A DNA stretch of 64,000 bases from Acidobacteriota bacterium (GTDB taxonomy: Bacteria; Actinomycetota; Acidimicrobiia; Acidimicrobiales; RAAP-2): assembly GCA_018971385.1 (NCBI GenBank), contig JAGXAY010000003.1, forward strand, positions 1-64,000, given 5' to 3'. The position numbers and the translations under genes are program-made. The notes beneath the pieces are model-generated. The model was not told the origin of the DNA, made no database searches, and was given only the letters and a program-made list of their open reading frames with translations. Below, one piece after another: positions 49,219 to 58,787 of the stretch. Position 1 is the stretch's first letter, and each line of letters begins with the position of its first letter.

Positions 49219-49635
49219 CTAGGGGCGCTTCCAGAACTTCCAGCCCCGGCGGGGCTCGTGCTGACGATCAAGCTCACGACGGCGCTCCTCAATGAGGTCG
49301 GGGGCGACCGCCTCGATAATCTCGTCCGCCGCGTTCAAAATGTCTCGACGCTCCTCGAGGGGAATGGAGCCCGCCGGCTCCGGCTCCACTTGGGGACGGC
49401 GAGCGAGGGACCCGTGCACCCAGCCGGCGTCAGCCAAACGGGGCTCGAAGGTCACACAGCCCTCCGGACACGCCCACGGCTGATCGGGGGCGTTGCCGAG
49501 CGAGCAGAATCTCGCCACCTCACCGGACGCGTAGGTCCGACTCTGGTAGTGCTTGCACTCTTCACGCATCGCCATGGTGAGCCCCATTGTGGCACCGCAA
49601 CCAGTCAGAGTGGCCGGGTCGAAAGTCCCCGCCAC
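49219..49635 (-). CDS. Uncharacterised Cys-rich protein between sufB and sufD
   Basis: CKHYQSRTYASGEVARFCSLGNAPDQPWACPEGC; operonic spacing with sufB; start may be internal (49587 or later). Confidence 0.75.
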   Translation of the reverse strand: MAGTFDPATLTGCGATMGLTMAMREECKHYQSRTYASGEVARFCSLGNAPDQPWACPEGCVTFEPRLADAGWVHGSLARRPQVEPEPAGSIPLEERRDILNAADEIIEAVAPDLIEERRRELDRQHEPRRGWKFWKRP

Positions 49636-51036
49636 TCACCCGATGGATCCCTCCATCTGAAGTTCGATGAGCCGGGACCACTCCACCGCGTACTCCATGG
49701 GGAGCGTCCGCGTGACCGGCTCGATAAAGCCGTTCACGATCATGCCCATCGCCTGGGACTCGGTGAGTCCCCGACTCATCAAGTAGTAGAGCTGGTCGTC
49801 ACCAATCTTGGACACGGTCGCCTCGTGGCCGATGGAGGCGTCTTGTTCTCCCACTTCCATGTAGGGCCGAGTCTCCGAGACCGATATTTCGTCGAGCAAG
49901 AGTGCGTCGCAGCGCACGAAGCTCTTGGCGCCTCGCGCGCCCTCCTCCACCTTCACCAGACCCCGGTAGGCGGTCGTCCCCCCGTCCTTCGAAATCGACT
50001 TCGACACGATGGTTGACGTCGTCTCGGGGGCACAGTGCACCATCTTCGCCCCGGCGTCTTGCACCTGGCCCGGTCCGGCGTAGGCGACGGAGAGCACCTC
50101 ACCGGAGGCCTTCGGGCCCATCAGGTAGACCGCGGGGTACTTCATGGTGAGTCGAGATCCGATGTTGCCGTCGATCCATTCGACGTGAGCTTCTTCCTCC
50201 GCCCGCGCCCGCTTCGTCACCAAGTTGTACACGTTATTGGACCAGTTCTGAATGGTCGTGTAGGTGATGCGAGCGCCCTTCAGGGCAATAAGTTCCACCA
50301 CGGCCGAGTGCAACGAGTCGGTGGAGTAGACCGGGGCGGAACATCCCTCGACGTAGTGAACCTGGGACCCCTCGTCCGCGATGATGAGAGTGCGCTCGAA
50401 CTGACCCATGTTTTCCGTGTTGATACGGAAGTAGGCCTGGAGGGGCTGGTCCACCTTGACTCCCGGGGGGACGTAGATGAAGGATCCTCCACTCCACACG
50501 GCCGAGTTGAGCGCGGCGAACTTGTTGTCATTCGGAGGGATCACCGTTCCGAAGTACTTCTTCACGAGGTCCGGATATTCGCGCACCGCGGTATCCATGT
50601 CGCAAAAGAGGACACCGAGACGCTCGAGGTCCTCCCGGTTGCGATGAAAAACGACCTCCGATTCGTACTGGGCCGTTACTCCCGCGAGGTACTTGCGCTC
50701 CGCCTCGGGAATACCCAATTTTTCGTAGGTGTTCTTGATGACGTCGGGCAAGTCCTCCCACCGCTCCACACGGTCCTCCGTGGGCTTGATGTAGTAGTAG
50801 ATGTCGTTGAAATCGAGGTCGGGCATTCGGGTGGCGAACCAGGGCAACATGGGCTTGCGTTCGAAGCGCTTCAGGGCGTTGAGGCGAAACTCCAACATCC
50901 AGGGCTCTTCGCTCTTAATGGAGGACATCTCCCGTACGATCGCTTCGTTGATGCCCTTCTTCGGCTTAAAAACGGGGATTTGCTCGTCGGACCACCCCAG
51001 CTGGTATCTACTGAAGTCCAAGTTGTCGATCGCCAT
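49636..51036 (-). CDS. sufB: Fe-S cluster assembly protein SufB
   Basis: [100 protein letters not shown]. Confidence 0.97.
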   Translation of the reverse strand: MAIDNLDFSRYQLGWSDEQIPVFKPKKGINEAIVREMSSIKSEEPWMLEFRLNALKRFERKPMLPWFATRMPDLDFNDIYYYIKPTEDRVERWEDLPDVIKNTYEKLGIPEAERKYLAGVTAQYESEVVFHRNREDLERLGVLFCDMDTAVREYPDLVKKYFGTVIPPNDNKFAALNSAVWSGGSFIYVPPGVKVDQPLQAYFRINTENMGQFERTLIIADEGSQVHYVEGCSAPVYSTDSLHSAVVELIALKGARITYTTIQNWSNNVYNLVTKRARAEEEAHVEWIDGNIGSRLTMKYPAVYLMGPKASGEVLSVAYAGPGQVQDAGAKMVHCAPETTSTIVSKSISKDGGTTAYRGLVKVEEGARGAKSFVRCDALLLDEISVSETRPYMEVGEQDASIGHEATVSKIGDDQLYYLMSRGLTESQAMGMIVNGFIEPVTRTLPMEYAVEWSRLIELQMEGSIG

Positions 51037-51121
51037 GACACCTCTCCCGGGGAGTTTTTCCTACGGCCATGTTAGTAACTCCCCCGACACGCCACACCCC
51101 TAATCCTGGCAGAGTGGAACG

Positions 51122-53278
51122 ATGCCCACCGCGCCCCGACCCACCGCTCGACCCACCGAGATCACCCGCCACGACCACACCCGGGTGGACCCCTACCTCT
51201 GGCTCCGTGATCGGGACAATACCGAGGTCCACGCTCACCTCGAAGCGGAGAACGCCTTTCTCTCCGACTCCCTACGCCACCTCGAACCGCTCGCGGGGGA
51301 GATTTTCGACGAAATTCGCCAGCGCATTGAGGAGACCGATACCTCCGTGCCGGTGCGAAAAGGCGCGTGGTGGTACTTCGAACGCACTCGAGAGGGCTTG
51401 AGTTATCCCTTAAGTTGTCGCGTGCCCGTGCGGGGCGACGATTGGACCCCTCCCACCGTCGACCCCGCGACGAGTCTCGAGGGGGAGCAGGTCCTCCTCG
51501 ACGAGAACGTTGAAGCCGAGGGGCACGACTTTCTCTCCGTGGGAGTGTTCGCCGTGAGCCCCGACGACTCCCTGGTCGCCGTCGGAGTCGACTTCGAGGG
51601 TGACGAACGTCACCGCGTGGACTTTCGAAGCCTCGTGGGCGGTGTCTCGCCCACCGAAGTTCTGGAGGACGTGTACTACGGACTGGCGTGGGCGAACGAC
51701 TCGCGCCACGTCTTCTACACCCGAGTGGACGACGCTATGAGGCCCTACCAAGTGTGGCGCCACGAGCTCGGCACCCCGCCCGAGAACGACGTCCTGGTCT
51801 TCGAGGAAGATGACGCCCTCTACAACGTCTCCGTCGGTCGCTCCCGAGACGAGCGAACCCTCGTCATCGCCGTCGGATCATCGACGACGTCCGAGTACTG
51901 GTGGCTCGACGCGGATACTCCCCTCGGCACCTGGACAGTTGTCGAGGCTCGCCGCAGCGGAGTCGAGTACTCCCTCGAACACGCGCTCGACTCCTCGGGT
52001 GACGCCTGGTGGCTCATGGTCACCAACGACGACGCGACCGACTTTCGCCTCCTCGCGCGTCGGCGCGACGGTGGCGCGTGGCGAGAAATCATCGCGCATC
52101 GAGAGGGAGTGCGCCTCGAGGGCGTGGACGCGTTTCGCGACGTGTGGGCTGTCTCGGAGCGTCGAGACGGAACGGCCGCGGTACGCCTCATCCCTCTCGC
52201 CGGCGTCGACCTCAACCGGGCCGACCTCACCGACGACGGTGATCTCGTGGGAAGCGAGTCGGGGCCGACGACCGTAGTCCTCGCCGCCAACGCGTCGTTC
52301 AACACTCCGGTCGTCCGCCTGCTCACCACCTCTCTTCGCCAACCTCGTCGAGTCATCGACGTGGAGATCGCCACCGGCGAGCACTTCGTACGAAAGGAAC
52401 AGCGCGTTCTCGGAGGATTTGACGCCGACGAGTACGTGACCGGCCGCGTGTGGGTGACGGCGAGTGACGGCGTCAACATTCCCGTGTCCGTGCTCGCGCG
52501 ACGGGGGGTCCTCGTCGAGACCTCCGACGGCGAGCTGGTTGCCCCCGTACCGGCGCCGCTTCTCCTCTACGGGTACGGCGCCTACGAAATCTCTATCGAT
52601 CCAGCCTTCTCTTCCCTCCGGCTCTCCCTCGTCGATCGGGGCGTCATCTTCGCCATCGCTCACGTCCGCGGAGGGGGCGAGATGGGTCGCTCGTGGTACG
52701 AAATGGGTCGACTCGCCCAGAAGCCGACCACGTTCTCCGATTTCGTACGGGTTGCTCGCCATCTCGTGGAGTCCCGCTGGACGACTCCCGGCCAGCTAGC
52801 CGCCCGGGGAGGATCCGCCGGGGGCCTGCTCATGGGTGCCGCCATGAACCTCGCCCCTGAACTCTTCAGGGCCGTCGTCGCCGAAGTTCCCTTCGTCGAC
52901 GTCGTGACCACCATGCTCGACGCGTCACTGCCGCTCACGGTAGGCGAGTGGGAAGAGTGGGGTAATCCCGACGCGGATCCGGTCGCCTACCGAACGATGC
53001 TGAGCTACTCCCCCTACGACAATCTGCGTCCCGAGGACGAGGTCACCCCCACGTATCCTCGCCTCTTCGCCACGGGTGGATTGAACGACTCGCGAGTGGG
53101 ATTTTGGGAACCCGCGAAGTGGGTGGCGCGACTGCGCGACCTTCGCCCCTCCATCGAGGCGTACCTCAAGATGGAGATGGGTGCCGGACACGGGGGAGCG
53201 TCGGGGCGTTACGACGCGTGGCGAGATGAAGCCCAGGTCATGGCCTTCATCCTCGACGCCCTTACCACGCCGAAATAA
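51122..53278 (+). CDS. Prolyl oligopeptidase family serine peptidase (S9A, oligopeptidase B-like)
   Basis: HDHTRVDPYLWLRDRDN, GGEMGRSWYEMGRLAQKPTTFSDFVRVARHL, GGSAGGLLMGAAMN, GAGHGGASGRYD. Confidence 0.95.
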   Translation: MPTAPRPTARPTEITRHDHTRVDPYLWLRDRDNTEVHAHLEAENAFLSDSLRHLEPLAGEIFDEIRQRIEETDTSVPVRKGAWWYFERTREGLSYPLSCRVPVRGDDWTPPTVDPATSLEGEQVLLDENVEAEGHDFLSVGVFAVSPDDSLVAVGVDFEGDERHRVDFRSLVGGVSPTEVLEDVYYGLAWANDSRHVFYTRVDDAMRPYQVWRHELGTPPENDVLVFEEDDALYNVSVGRSRDERTLVIAVGSSTTSEYWWLDADTPLGTWTVVEARRSGVEYSLEHALDSSGDAWWLMVTNDDATDFRLLARRRDGGAWREIIAHREGVRLEGVDAFRDVWAVSERRDGTAAVRLIPLAGVDLNRADLTDDGDLVGSESGPTTVVLAANASFNTPVVRLLTTSLRQPRRVIDVEIATGEHFVRKEQRVLGGFDADEYVTGRVWVTASDGVNIPVSVLARRGVLVETSDGELVAPVPAPLLLYGYGAYEISIDPAFSSLRLSLVDRGVIFAIAHVRGGGEMGRSWYEMGRLAQKPTTFSDFVRVARHLVESRWTTPGQLAARGGSAGGLLMGAAMNLAPELFRAVVAEVPFVDVVTTMLDASLPLTVGEWEEWGNPDADPVAYRTMLSYSPYDNLRPEDEVTPTYPRLFATGGLNDSRVGFWEPAKWVARLRDLRPSIEAYLKMEMGAGHGGASGRYDAWRDEAQVMAFILDALTTPK

Positions 53279-53711
53279 GTCCGAGTGGGGCGTGGGTGGT
53301 CACTGGCCACCACCACCAGGTCACCACGGCGATGACCGCCAACGCCAGTGCCACGACGAGGGTCAGACGGCGACGACGGCGGCGCGAACGGGGATGAGTG
53401 GTCTTACGCAGCGAGCGAGCGAGCGCCCACGACTCGTCGTGGCGAACTGACGGTGGACTCGTCACGTGATCGACGGTGAGGGGATGATCACCGATGAGGT
53501 GATCCGGCGGAACTATTCGCGGGAGTTCAATGCGGTGAGGTTCCTCGGGCTCGCTACCGTCCAGCACACGAAAACCTCGCACCGGTCGGAGTGGAGCCGG
53601 GGGCAGCACACTTCCCGAGGAAGGTAAGTCACGGGTCCGGCGGCGCCAGACGATCGCCAGGGTGACGAGCGCAACGACGACGAGTGCTCCGAGCACCTGC
53701 ACCACGCTCAC
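53262..53711 (-). CDS. Small membrane-anchored protein, unknown function
   Basis: N-terminal TM (VVQVLGALVVVALVTLAIVW) and C-terminal TM (LTLVVALALAVIAVVTWWWW). Confidence 0.6.
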   Translation of the reverse strand: MSVVQVLGALVVVALVTLAIVWRRRTRDLPSSGSVLPPAPLRPVRGFRVLDGSEPEEPHRIELPRIVPPDHLIGDHPLTVDHVTSPPSVRHDESWALARSLRKTTHPRSRRRRRRLTLVVALALAVIAVVTWWWWPVTTHAPLGLISAW

Positions 53712-53752
53712 CCGGCCTCCTTCGCTCTAGGCCCAGCGTAGCCAGCGCGACG

Positions 53753-54223
53753 CTACGACTCCAGTGAGCGGAAGCCGCGACGGTGGTAGATGAGGGGTTC
53801 ACCCTCGCCGTACTCGACGTGAGCGGCGCTTAACACGACGACGTCGTGGTCCCCGTAACGACTCTCCGCCACCCGTTCACCCTCGAGCCACGCCAGCGCA
53901 CCCTCGAGAAAGGGGGAGCCGTCCGGTCCGGGTCGCCAGGAGACGCCCTCGTACTTATCGATGCCCGACGTGGCGAACTGAACCGCGAGTTCGGCTTGAT
54001 CCGCCCGTAGAACGTTGACGCCGAAGTAAGTGGCGTCACGCATCGTCGCCCACGACTTGCCCTCACTCGCGACAGCGAAGGACACGAGCGGAGGTTCGAG
54101 GGAGAGAGAGACGAAAGTCTGGGCGGTAAAACCGGCTGGTCCGTGCGGGCCGTGGGCGGTAATCACCACGACGCCCGTCGGGTAGCGACTGGCCATTTCC
54201 TTTAATTCGTCCGCGTGAGCCAC
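53753..54223 (-). CDS. Flavin reductase-like FMN-binding protein
   Basis: MASRYPTGVVVITAHGPHGPAGFTAQTFVSLSLEPPLVSFAVA...SWATMRDATYFGVNVL. Confidence 0.92.
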   Translation of the reverse strand: MAHADELKEMASRYPTGVVVITAHGPHGPAGFTAQTFVSLSLEPPLVSFAVASEGKSWATMRDATYFGVNVLRADQAELAVQFATSGIDKYEGVSWRPGPDGSPFLEGALAWLEGERVAESRYGDHDVVVLSAAHVEYGEGEPLIYHRRGFRSLES

Positions 54224-54229
54224 CGTCGA

Positions 54230-54235
54230 AGGCTA
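54230..54235 (-). promoter_or_regulatory. Putative -10 (TAGCCT) of the flavin reductase gene, leaderless
   Basis: TAGCCT-TCGACG-GTG on the minus strand. Confidence 0.5.
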
Positions 54236-55156
54236 CCGGCTGCGCTCCGTGGGCCAGGCCACCCCGTCCTCACCCAAGGTGCAGAAGCCCTCCCTCACGA
54301 GAGCGCCGACCACTCTCTCCAGATCGGATCGTTGGAGCCCGGTCCGTTGGGCGAGCAGCTCGAACGAGAGAGGGGCTGACTCGAGACTCCCTAGTACGAG
54401 GCCCCGGCGCTGTCGCTCGGAACCCTCGAATCGCGCCTGGGGACGACTCACGAAGGCCGACGTGGTCGCCGGATCGTCGCCTCCCGCTTCTCGCCACGCA
54501 CACACCCGGCGCACCGGACACTCCTCACACCGTGGCTGAGGTCGACACCACTGCGCGCCGAGGTCGAGCAGTGACTGATTGAAGGCCCCAACATCGTCGC
54601 GCGGGAGGAGGCGACTCGCCTCGAGGCGGGCCTCGGCCGGGCGAAGCGATCGATTAGCGAGGGCCCTCGCGAGGACTCGCCCCACGTTGGTGTCGATGAC
54701 GGGCACCCGTCGTGAGAAGGCAAAACTCGCCACGGCGGACGCCGTGTACTCCCCGACGCCCGGGAGGCGCCGAAGGCTCTCGAGCGAGTCGGGGACCCGC
54801 CCCCCGTACTCATCAACCATGATGGTCGCCGCTTCTCGCAGGCGCAACGCACGTCGGGGGTACCCCAAACCGCGCCATCCTTCGAGGATCTCTCCTACCG
54901 GAGCCCGGGCGGCGTCGCTCGGAGACGGGTACGCGGTAACGAAAGACTCCCAGTACCGGATCACGCGAGAGACGGGGGTCTGTTGGAGCATCGTCTCGGA
55001 GACGAAGACTCCCCACGGACTCGACCCCGTCCAGGGCAAGTCCCGAGCCATCACCCCGCGGGCTCGACGCAGCGCGCCGCGGAGGCGAACGTACTGTTCA
55101 CCGGTGGGGTTAGTCAGCGACAACCTCGTCGAGGGGGCGGACGGAGAACGACGCAA
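54233..55156 (-). CDS. mutY: A/G-specific adenine glycosylase
   Basis: LPWTGSSPWGVFVSETMLQQTPVSRVIRYWE, RRLPGVGEYTASAVASFAF, VIDTNVGRV, 4Fe-4S CRPQPRCEECPVRRVC. Confidence 0.93.
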   Translation of the reverse strand: MRRSPSAPSTRLSLTNPTGEQYVRLRGALRRARGVMARDLPWTGSSPWGVFVSETMLQQTPVSRVIRYWESFVTAYPSPSDAARAPVGEILEGWRGLGYPRRALRLREAATIMVDEYGGRVPDSLESLRRLPGVGEYTASAVASFAFSRRVPVIDTNVGRVLARALANRSLRPAEARLEASRLLPRDDVGAFNQSLLDLGAQWCRPQPRCEECPVRRVCAWREAGGDDPATTSAFVSRPQARFEGSERQRRGLVLGSLESAPLSFELLAQRTGLQRSDLERVVGALVREGFCTLGEDGVAWPTERSR

Positions 55157-55547
55157 TGGAACCGGGTAGGGACTCTCCGTTGATCACGAAGCGCCAACTA
55201 AAACGGCCGCCCGGCGGCAGCGGCACGGGACCGAGATTGATCGCGAGGGGGACGTCCACTGACGTTCCAGCGGGAACTCCCTGCGGCTGCACAGCGGTGA
55301 AATCGCCGCGGATCTCCAGACTCTGGGGCCCCTCCGGTGTATCGAAGTGGACGAGATTCCCGTCGGCGTCTTCGAGGAACAACTCCCAGTGGTGGTCGAG
55401 GTCAAACTCGTGGACGTCCACCGACACTTTGATGGCCACCGCCGTCGGAGTGGGTTGGGGCCCACAGACCGACCACCCTCCACCGAGGATGTAGAGCTTG
55501 CCGTCCGCCACCTGGGCCGAGTCCGCCAACAACATAGTCACGTTCAT
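55110..55547 (-). CDS. Conserved hypothetical (DUF6941-like)
   Basis: MNVTMLLADSAQVADGKLYILGGGWS...; start MNVTM supported by TAGTCT-GGTCGGT-ATG. Confidence 0.7.
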   Translation of the reverse strand: MNVTMLLADSAQVADGKLYILGGGWSVCGPQPTPTAVAIKVSVDVHEFDLDHHWELFLEDADGNLVHFDTPEGPQSLEIRGDFTAVQPQGVPAGTSVDVPLAINLGPVPLPPGGRFSWRFVINGESLPGSIASFSVRPLDEVVAD

Positions 55548-55554
55548 ACCGACC

Positions 55555-55560
55555 AGACTA
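55555..55560 (-). promoter_or_regulatory. Putative -10 (TAGTCT), leaderless
   Basis: TAGTCT-GGTCGGT-ATG on the minus strand. Confidence 0.5.
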
Positions 55561-55672
55561 AGCGATGATCGACCACCGACTCGCCGGCGCTCCTCCCCAC
55601 TCAGACACCTTTTCACCAGGTGATACGTCTCACGCACCCACGCCGCTGGGGCCCCGCACCCACGCCTCGGTC

Positions 55673-55678
55673 TAGAAT
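55673..55678 (+). promoter_or_regulatory. Putative -10 (TAGAAT) of the NlpC/P60 gene
   Basis: TAGAAT-CTTCACCT-ATG. Confidence 0.5.
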
Positions 55679-55686
55679 CTTCACCT

Positions 55687-56790
55687 ATGACTCAGGTCGC
55701 GCGCCTCCGGCGTTCTCCGATGTCGCCCTCGGTGAAGACGCGGTGGGGACGCTTTCTCGCGAGCCTCCTGGCGAGTTCCGGAGCACTAAGTGGAACCCTC
55801 GCCTTGTCGTCGAACGCCGGGGCATCGTCGATCTCCCAGGAGAAGGCTCAGGCCGCGAGCCTCTACAACCAGATCCAGCAAATCAACTCCCAGGTGAGTT
55901 ACCTCGGTCAGCAGTACGACCTCGCCCACCTGAAGTTGGAGGGGCTCGTCAATCAGATCGCTAACACGAAATCCATTGTCCAGGCCATTCAGAACAAGGT
56001 GGCGAAGAACTACTCCCAACTGCGTAACGACGCGGTTCTCGCCTACGTGACGAACGGGGCGGCCCAGGCCACCAACCCCCTCTTTTCAACGAACGCTCAA
56101 AACATCGGCGCGACGAACGTCTACACCCAACTGGCCCTCGGCGACATCGGGACCGCCATCTCCTCGCTCAAGACCTCGAAGATCCGGTTAACGCAAGAGC
56201 GCGCCCTTCTCGTCCAGCAGGAGTCCGCCGCTCAGGCCGAGAACAACGCGGCGGCGAACGCCCTCCACCAGGCGCAGGTGCTGCAGGCCAATCTCAACGG
56301 AGCTCTCGCCCAAGTGCGCGGACAGATTCAGTCCTACTACAACGCGCTCCAGGCGGCCGCTCAGGCGCAATCGGCGCAGGCGCTCACCACTGCGGCCCAG
56401 TCTCCCCCCTCGACGGTGACGCCGCCGCCCAACACCCTGGGTGGCGCGGCGGTTCGGGCGGCGGAGAGTTTCCTCGGCGTTCCCTACGTGTGGGGTGGGG
56501 CCTCGCGCTCGGGGGTGGACTGCTCGGGGCTCGTCATGTTGGCGTACCAAGCGGTCGGCGTGTCTCTCCCGCACTACTCGGGAGCCCAGTACGCCGATAC
56601 CACGCCCGTCTCGGTGGCGGCCATGCAGCCGGGGGACCTGCTCTTCTACGGTCCCGGCGGCGACCAACACGTGGCGATGTACGTCGGTGGCGGCATGATG
56701 ATTGAGGCGCCGGACGTCGGCTACACCGTGCACATCACGCCCGTTCGACTCGGTTACGGCTTCGTGGGCGTCGGTCGCGTTAACGCGTAG
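55687..56790 (+). CDS. Secreted coiled-coil NlpC/P60 peptidoglycan hydrolase (RipA-like architecture)
   Basis: Signal-like N-terminus, long coiled coil, C-terminal FLGVPYVWGGASRSGVDCSGLVMLAYQAVG, GDLLFYGPGGDQHVAMYVGGG. Confidence 0.93.
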   Translation: MTQVARLRRSPMSPSVKTRWGRFLASLLASSGALSGTLALSSNAGASSISQEKAQAASLYNQIQQINSQVSYLGQQYDLAHLKLEGLVNQIANTKSIVQAIQNKVAKNYSQLRNDAVLAYVTNGAAQATNPLFSTNAQNIGATNVYTQLALGDIGTAISSLKTSKIRLTQERALLVQQESAAQAENNAAANALHQAQVLQANLNGALAQVRGQIQSYYNALQAAAQAQSAQALTTAAQSPPSTVTPPPNTLGGAAVRAAESFLGVPYVWGGASRSGVDCSGLVMLAYQAVGVSLPHYSGAQYADTTPVSVAAMQPGDLLFYGPGGDQHVAMYVGGGMMIEAPDVGYTVHITPVRLGYGFVGVGRVNA

Positions 56791-56792
56791 AC

Positions 56793-57596
56793 GTGTCGGG
56801 CGTTCCCACCACAATTCACCTGGGTCCGCTCACCTTTCACCTCTACGGATTCGGCCTGGCGATTGCCGGCTACGTCGCCTACCTTTACGCGCGCCGGCGC
56901 CTGAGAGAATCCGGCGTCGCCGAGCAGCCCTTCGGAAGGTTCACGGCAACCCTGCTCGTCGCCGCTCTCCTCGGGGGTCGCGGCGCCAATATCGCCACTA
57001 ACTGGTCCTACTACTCTGGCCACCCCGGACGATGGATCGCCACCTGGCAGGGTGGGCTCGCGAGTTTCGGGGCCATCGGTGTCGCGCTGCCCGTGGGAAT
57101 CTGGGGGATTCGACACTGGTGGCCCGAGGTGTCCCTCGGGGCGTTCGCCGACACCCTCCTCCCCGCCCTCGTGGCGGGCTGGGCGCTCGGGCGGGTGCTC
57201 GGTCCCCAGTTCATGGTGGCCGGTGGCGGACACGAGACCACCTCGTGGATCGGACTTCACTACTCCGGACAAGTGGGAAAGCGAGTGCCGGTCCCCCTCA
57301 TTCAAGGCGCCGAAGACGGCACTCTGTGGTTGATTCTGCTCTACCTCGAGGGCCACTGGCGACGACGACGCGTGGGTTCTCTCGCAGGCGTAGCGATGGT
57401 GGTGTGGGGACTGGCCCGCGCCTACGACGAGCACTTCCTGCTCGACCAGAACTCCCACAGCGGCTCGCTCGGCGTTCAGGGGGCCGCTCTCCTACTCGCG
57501 CTCGGCGGCGTGGCCGTCCTCGCGCTCGCTCGGCGACCCCTCCCCGGGTCCGGAGACCTCGTGCACGCCGCGGGACAGTCGGGCGAGGACGGGTAG
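56793..57596 (+). CDS. Divergent prolipoprotein diacylglyceryl transferase (Lgt)-like membrane protein
   Basis: IHLGPLTFHLYGFGLAIAGYVAYLYARRRL, GGLASFGAIG, FADTLLPALVAGWALGR; canonical NQE and HPxxxYE elements absent. Confidence 0.7.
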   Translation: MSGVPTTIHLGPLTFHLYGFGLAIAGYVAYLYARRRLRESGVAEQPFGRFTATLLVAALLGGRGANIATNWSYYSGHPGRWIATWQGGLASFGAIGVALPVGIWGIRHWWPEVSLGAFADTLLPALVAGWALGRVLGPQFMVAGGGHETTSWIGLHYSGQVGKRVPVPLIQGAEDGTLWLILLYLEGHWRRRRVGSLAGVAMVVWGLARAYDEHFLLDQNSHSGSLGVQGAALLLALGGVAVLALARRPLPGSGDLVHAAGQSGEDG

Positions 57597-58766
57597 ACCG
57601 ACGACGAGGGACACTCCCGTCGCCACCCCGCCACTCCACCAGTACACGGTGCGCGGAGCGATCAAACTGAGAACGGCCCCACCCGCTACCGTCGCTCCCA
57701 CCTGAGCCACCTGACTCGTCGCCATGAAGGCCGACATCATCCGACCCCGCACCGCGTCCGGGGTTCGAGCAAAGAACACGGTTGTGCCGCAGACGTTCGC
57801 CACCCCGACGGCGGCGCCCGCCACGACCATCAGCGGATAGATCTGGTACACGGCATTGACCGCCCCCACCAGAGCCACGGCGACGCCGATGACCATAACT
57901 CCGAGAATGGTTCGTCGGGTCAAGGTGACCGTCTCGCTGCCCCACCGTGACGACATCACCGACCCCAGAATCATGCCCACCCCGAAGCTCGCTCCGAGGG
58001 CTCCGTAGGCGAACGCCGAACCGTGAAAGGTCTGGGTGACGTAGAACACCTCGGCCACGTTGGACACACCTACCGCCAACATGAACACGAAGATGAGCAC
58101 CGTGAGATCTCGTAGGAGCGAATCTCCCACGAGGAGTCGCACACCGTCCCAGGCTGAATCCTTCTCTCCGGGCGCGCGACGCTCGGGGCGACGGTCCGCG
58201 CGCAGGAGAGCCGTTCCCAGCGCCCCGATAGCGAAGGAAGCCCCGTCCACGTAGAGGGGAATACTCTGCCCGAAGGCGCCCACGAGAAGACCGCCGAGAA
58301 TGGGGCCGAGTACCGTCGAAATACCCTGGACCGACTGGAAGATACCTTGCGCCGCCGCCACGTTCGACTCCCCCGCCACACTCGGTAGGAGAGCCGCGTA
58401 TCCCGGCATCGAGAACGCCACGACGCAGTTCAACAGAACGACCAACACGAGAGTGGCCCCGACGGAGTGCCAGACGCCCAGAGCCGTTCCGACGACGGTC
58501 TCACCGACACCGAGGGCGACCAGGTAGGGCTTGGCTCGCACCCGATCAGCCACGAGCCCCGAGAGCGGAGCGAAGATGATGAACGGGATCATCGCGGCGA
58601 GTCCCAGTCCGGCGACCGCCCACGCGTGGCCCCGGGGGGCCACTCTCAGATAGAGCGCGACGAGCGCCAGACCATCTCCGAGAAAAGACAGTCCCCGAAA
58701 CACCGCGAGGACGAGAACGTCCCGGCGTTGTGTCGCCGTAAATCCTGGTGGTGCGTCACTGGTCAC
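57492..58766 (-). CDS. MFS transporter
   Basis: 424 aa, 12-TM-like, LSGLVADRVRAKPYLVALG, MPGYAALLPSVAGESNVAAAQGIFQSVQGISTVLGPILGG. Confidence 0.9.
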   Translation of the reverse strand: MTSDAPPGFTATQRRDVLVLAVFRGLSFLGDGLALVALYLRVAPRGHAWAVAGLGLAAMIPFIIFAPLSGLVADRVRAKPYLVALGVGETVVGTALGVWHSVGATLVLVVLLNCVVAFSMPGYAALLPSVAGESNVAAAQGIFQSVQGISTVLGPILGGLLVGAFGQSIPLYVDGASFAIGALGTALLRADRRPERRAPGEKDSAWDGVRLLVGDSLLRDLTVLIFVFMLAVGVSNVAEVFYVTQTFHGSAFAYGALGASFGVGMILGSVMSSRWGSETVTLTRRTILGVMVIGVAVALVGAVNAVYQIYPLMVVAGAAVGVANVCGTTVFFARTPDAVRGRMMSAFMATSQVAQVGATVAGGAVLSLIAPRTVYWWSGGVATGVSLVVGLPVLARLSRGVHEVSGPGEGSPSEREDGHAAERE

Positions 58767-58787
58767 GCCACCTCCTTATGGTTGTCG

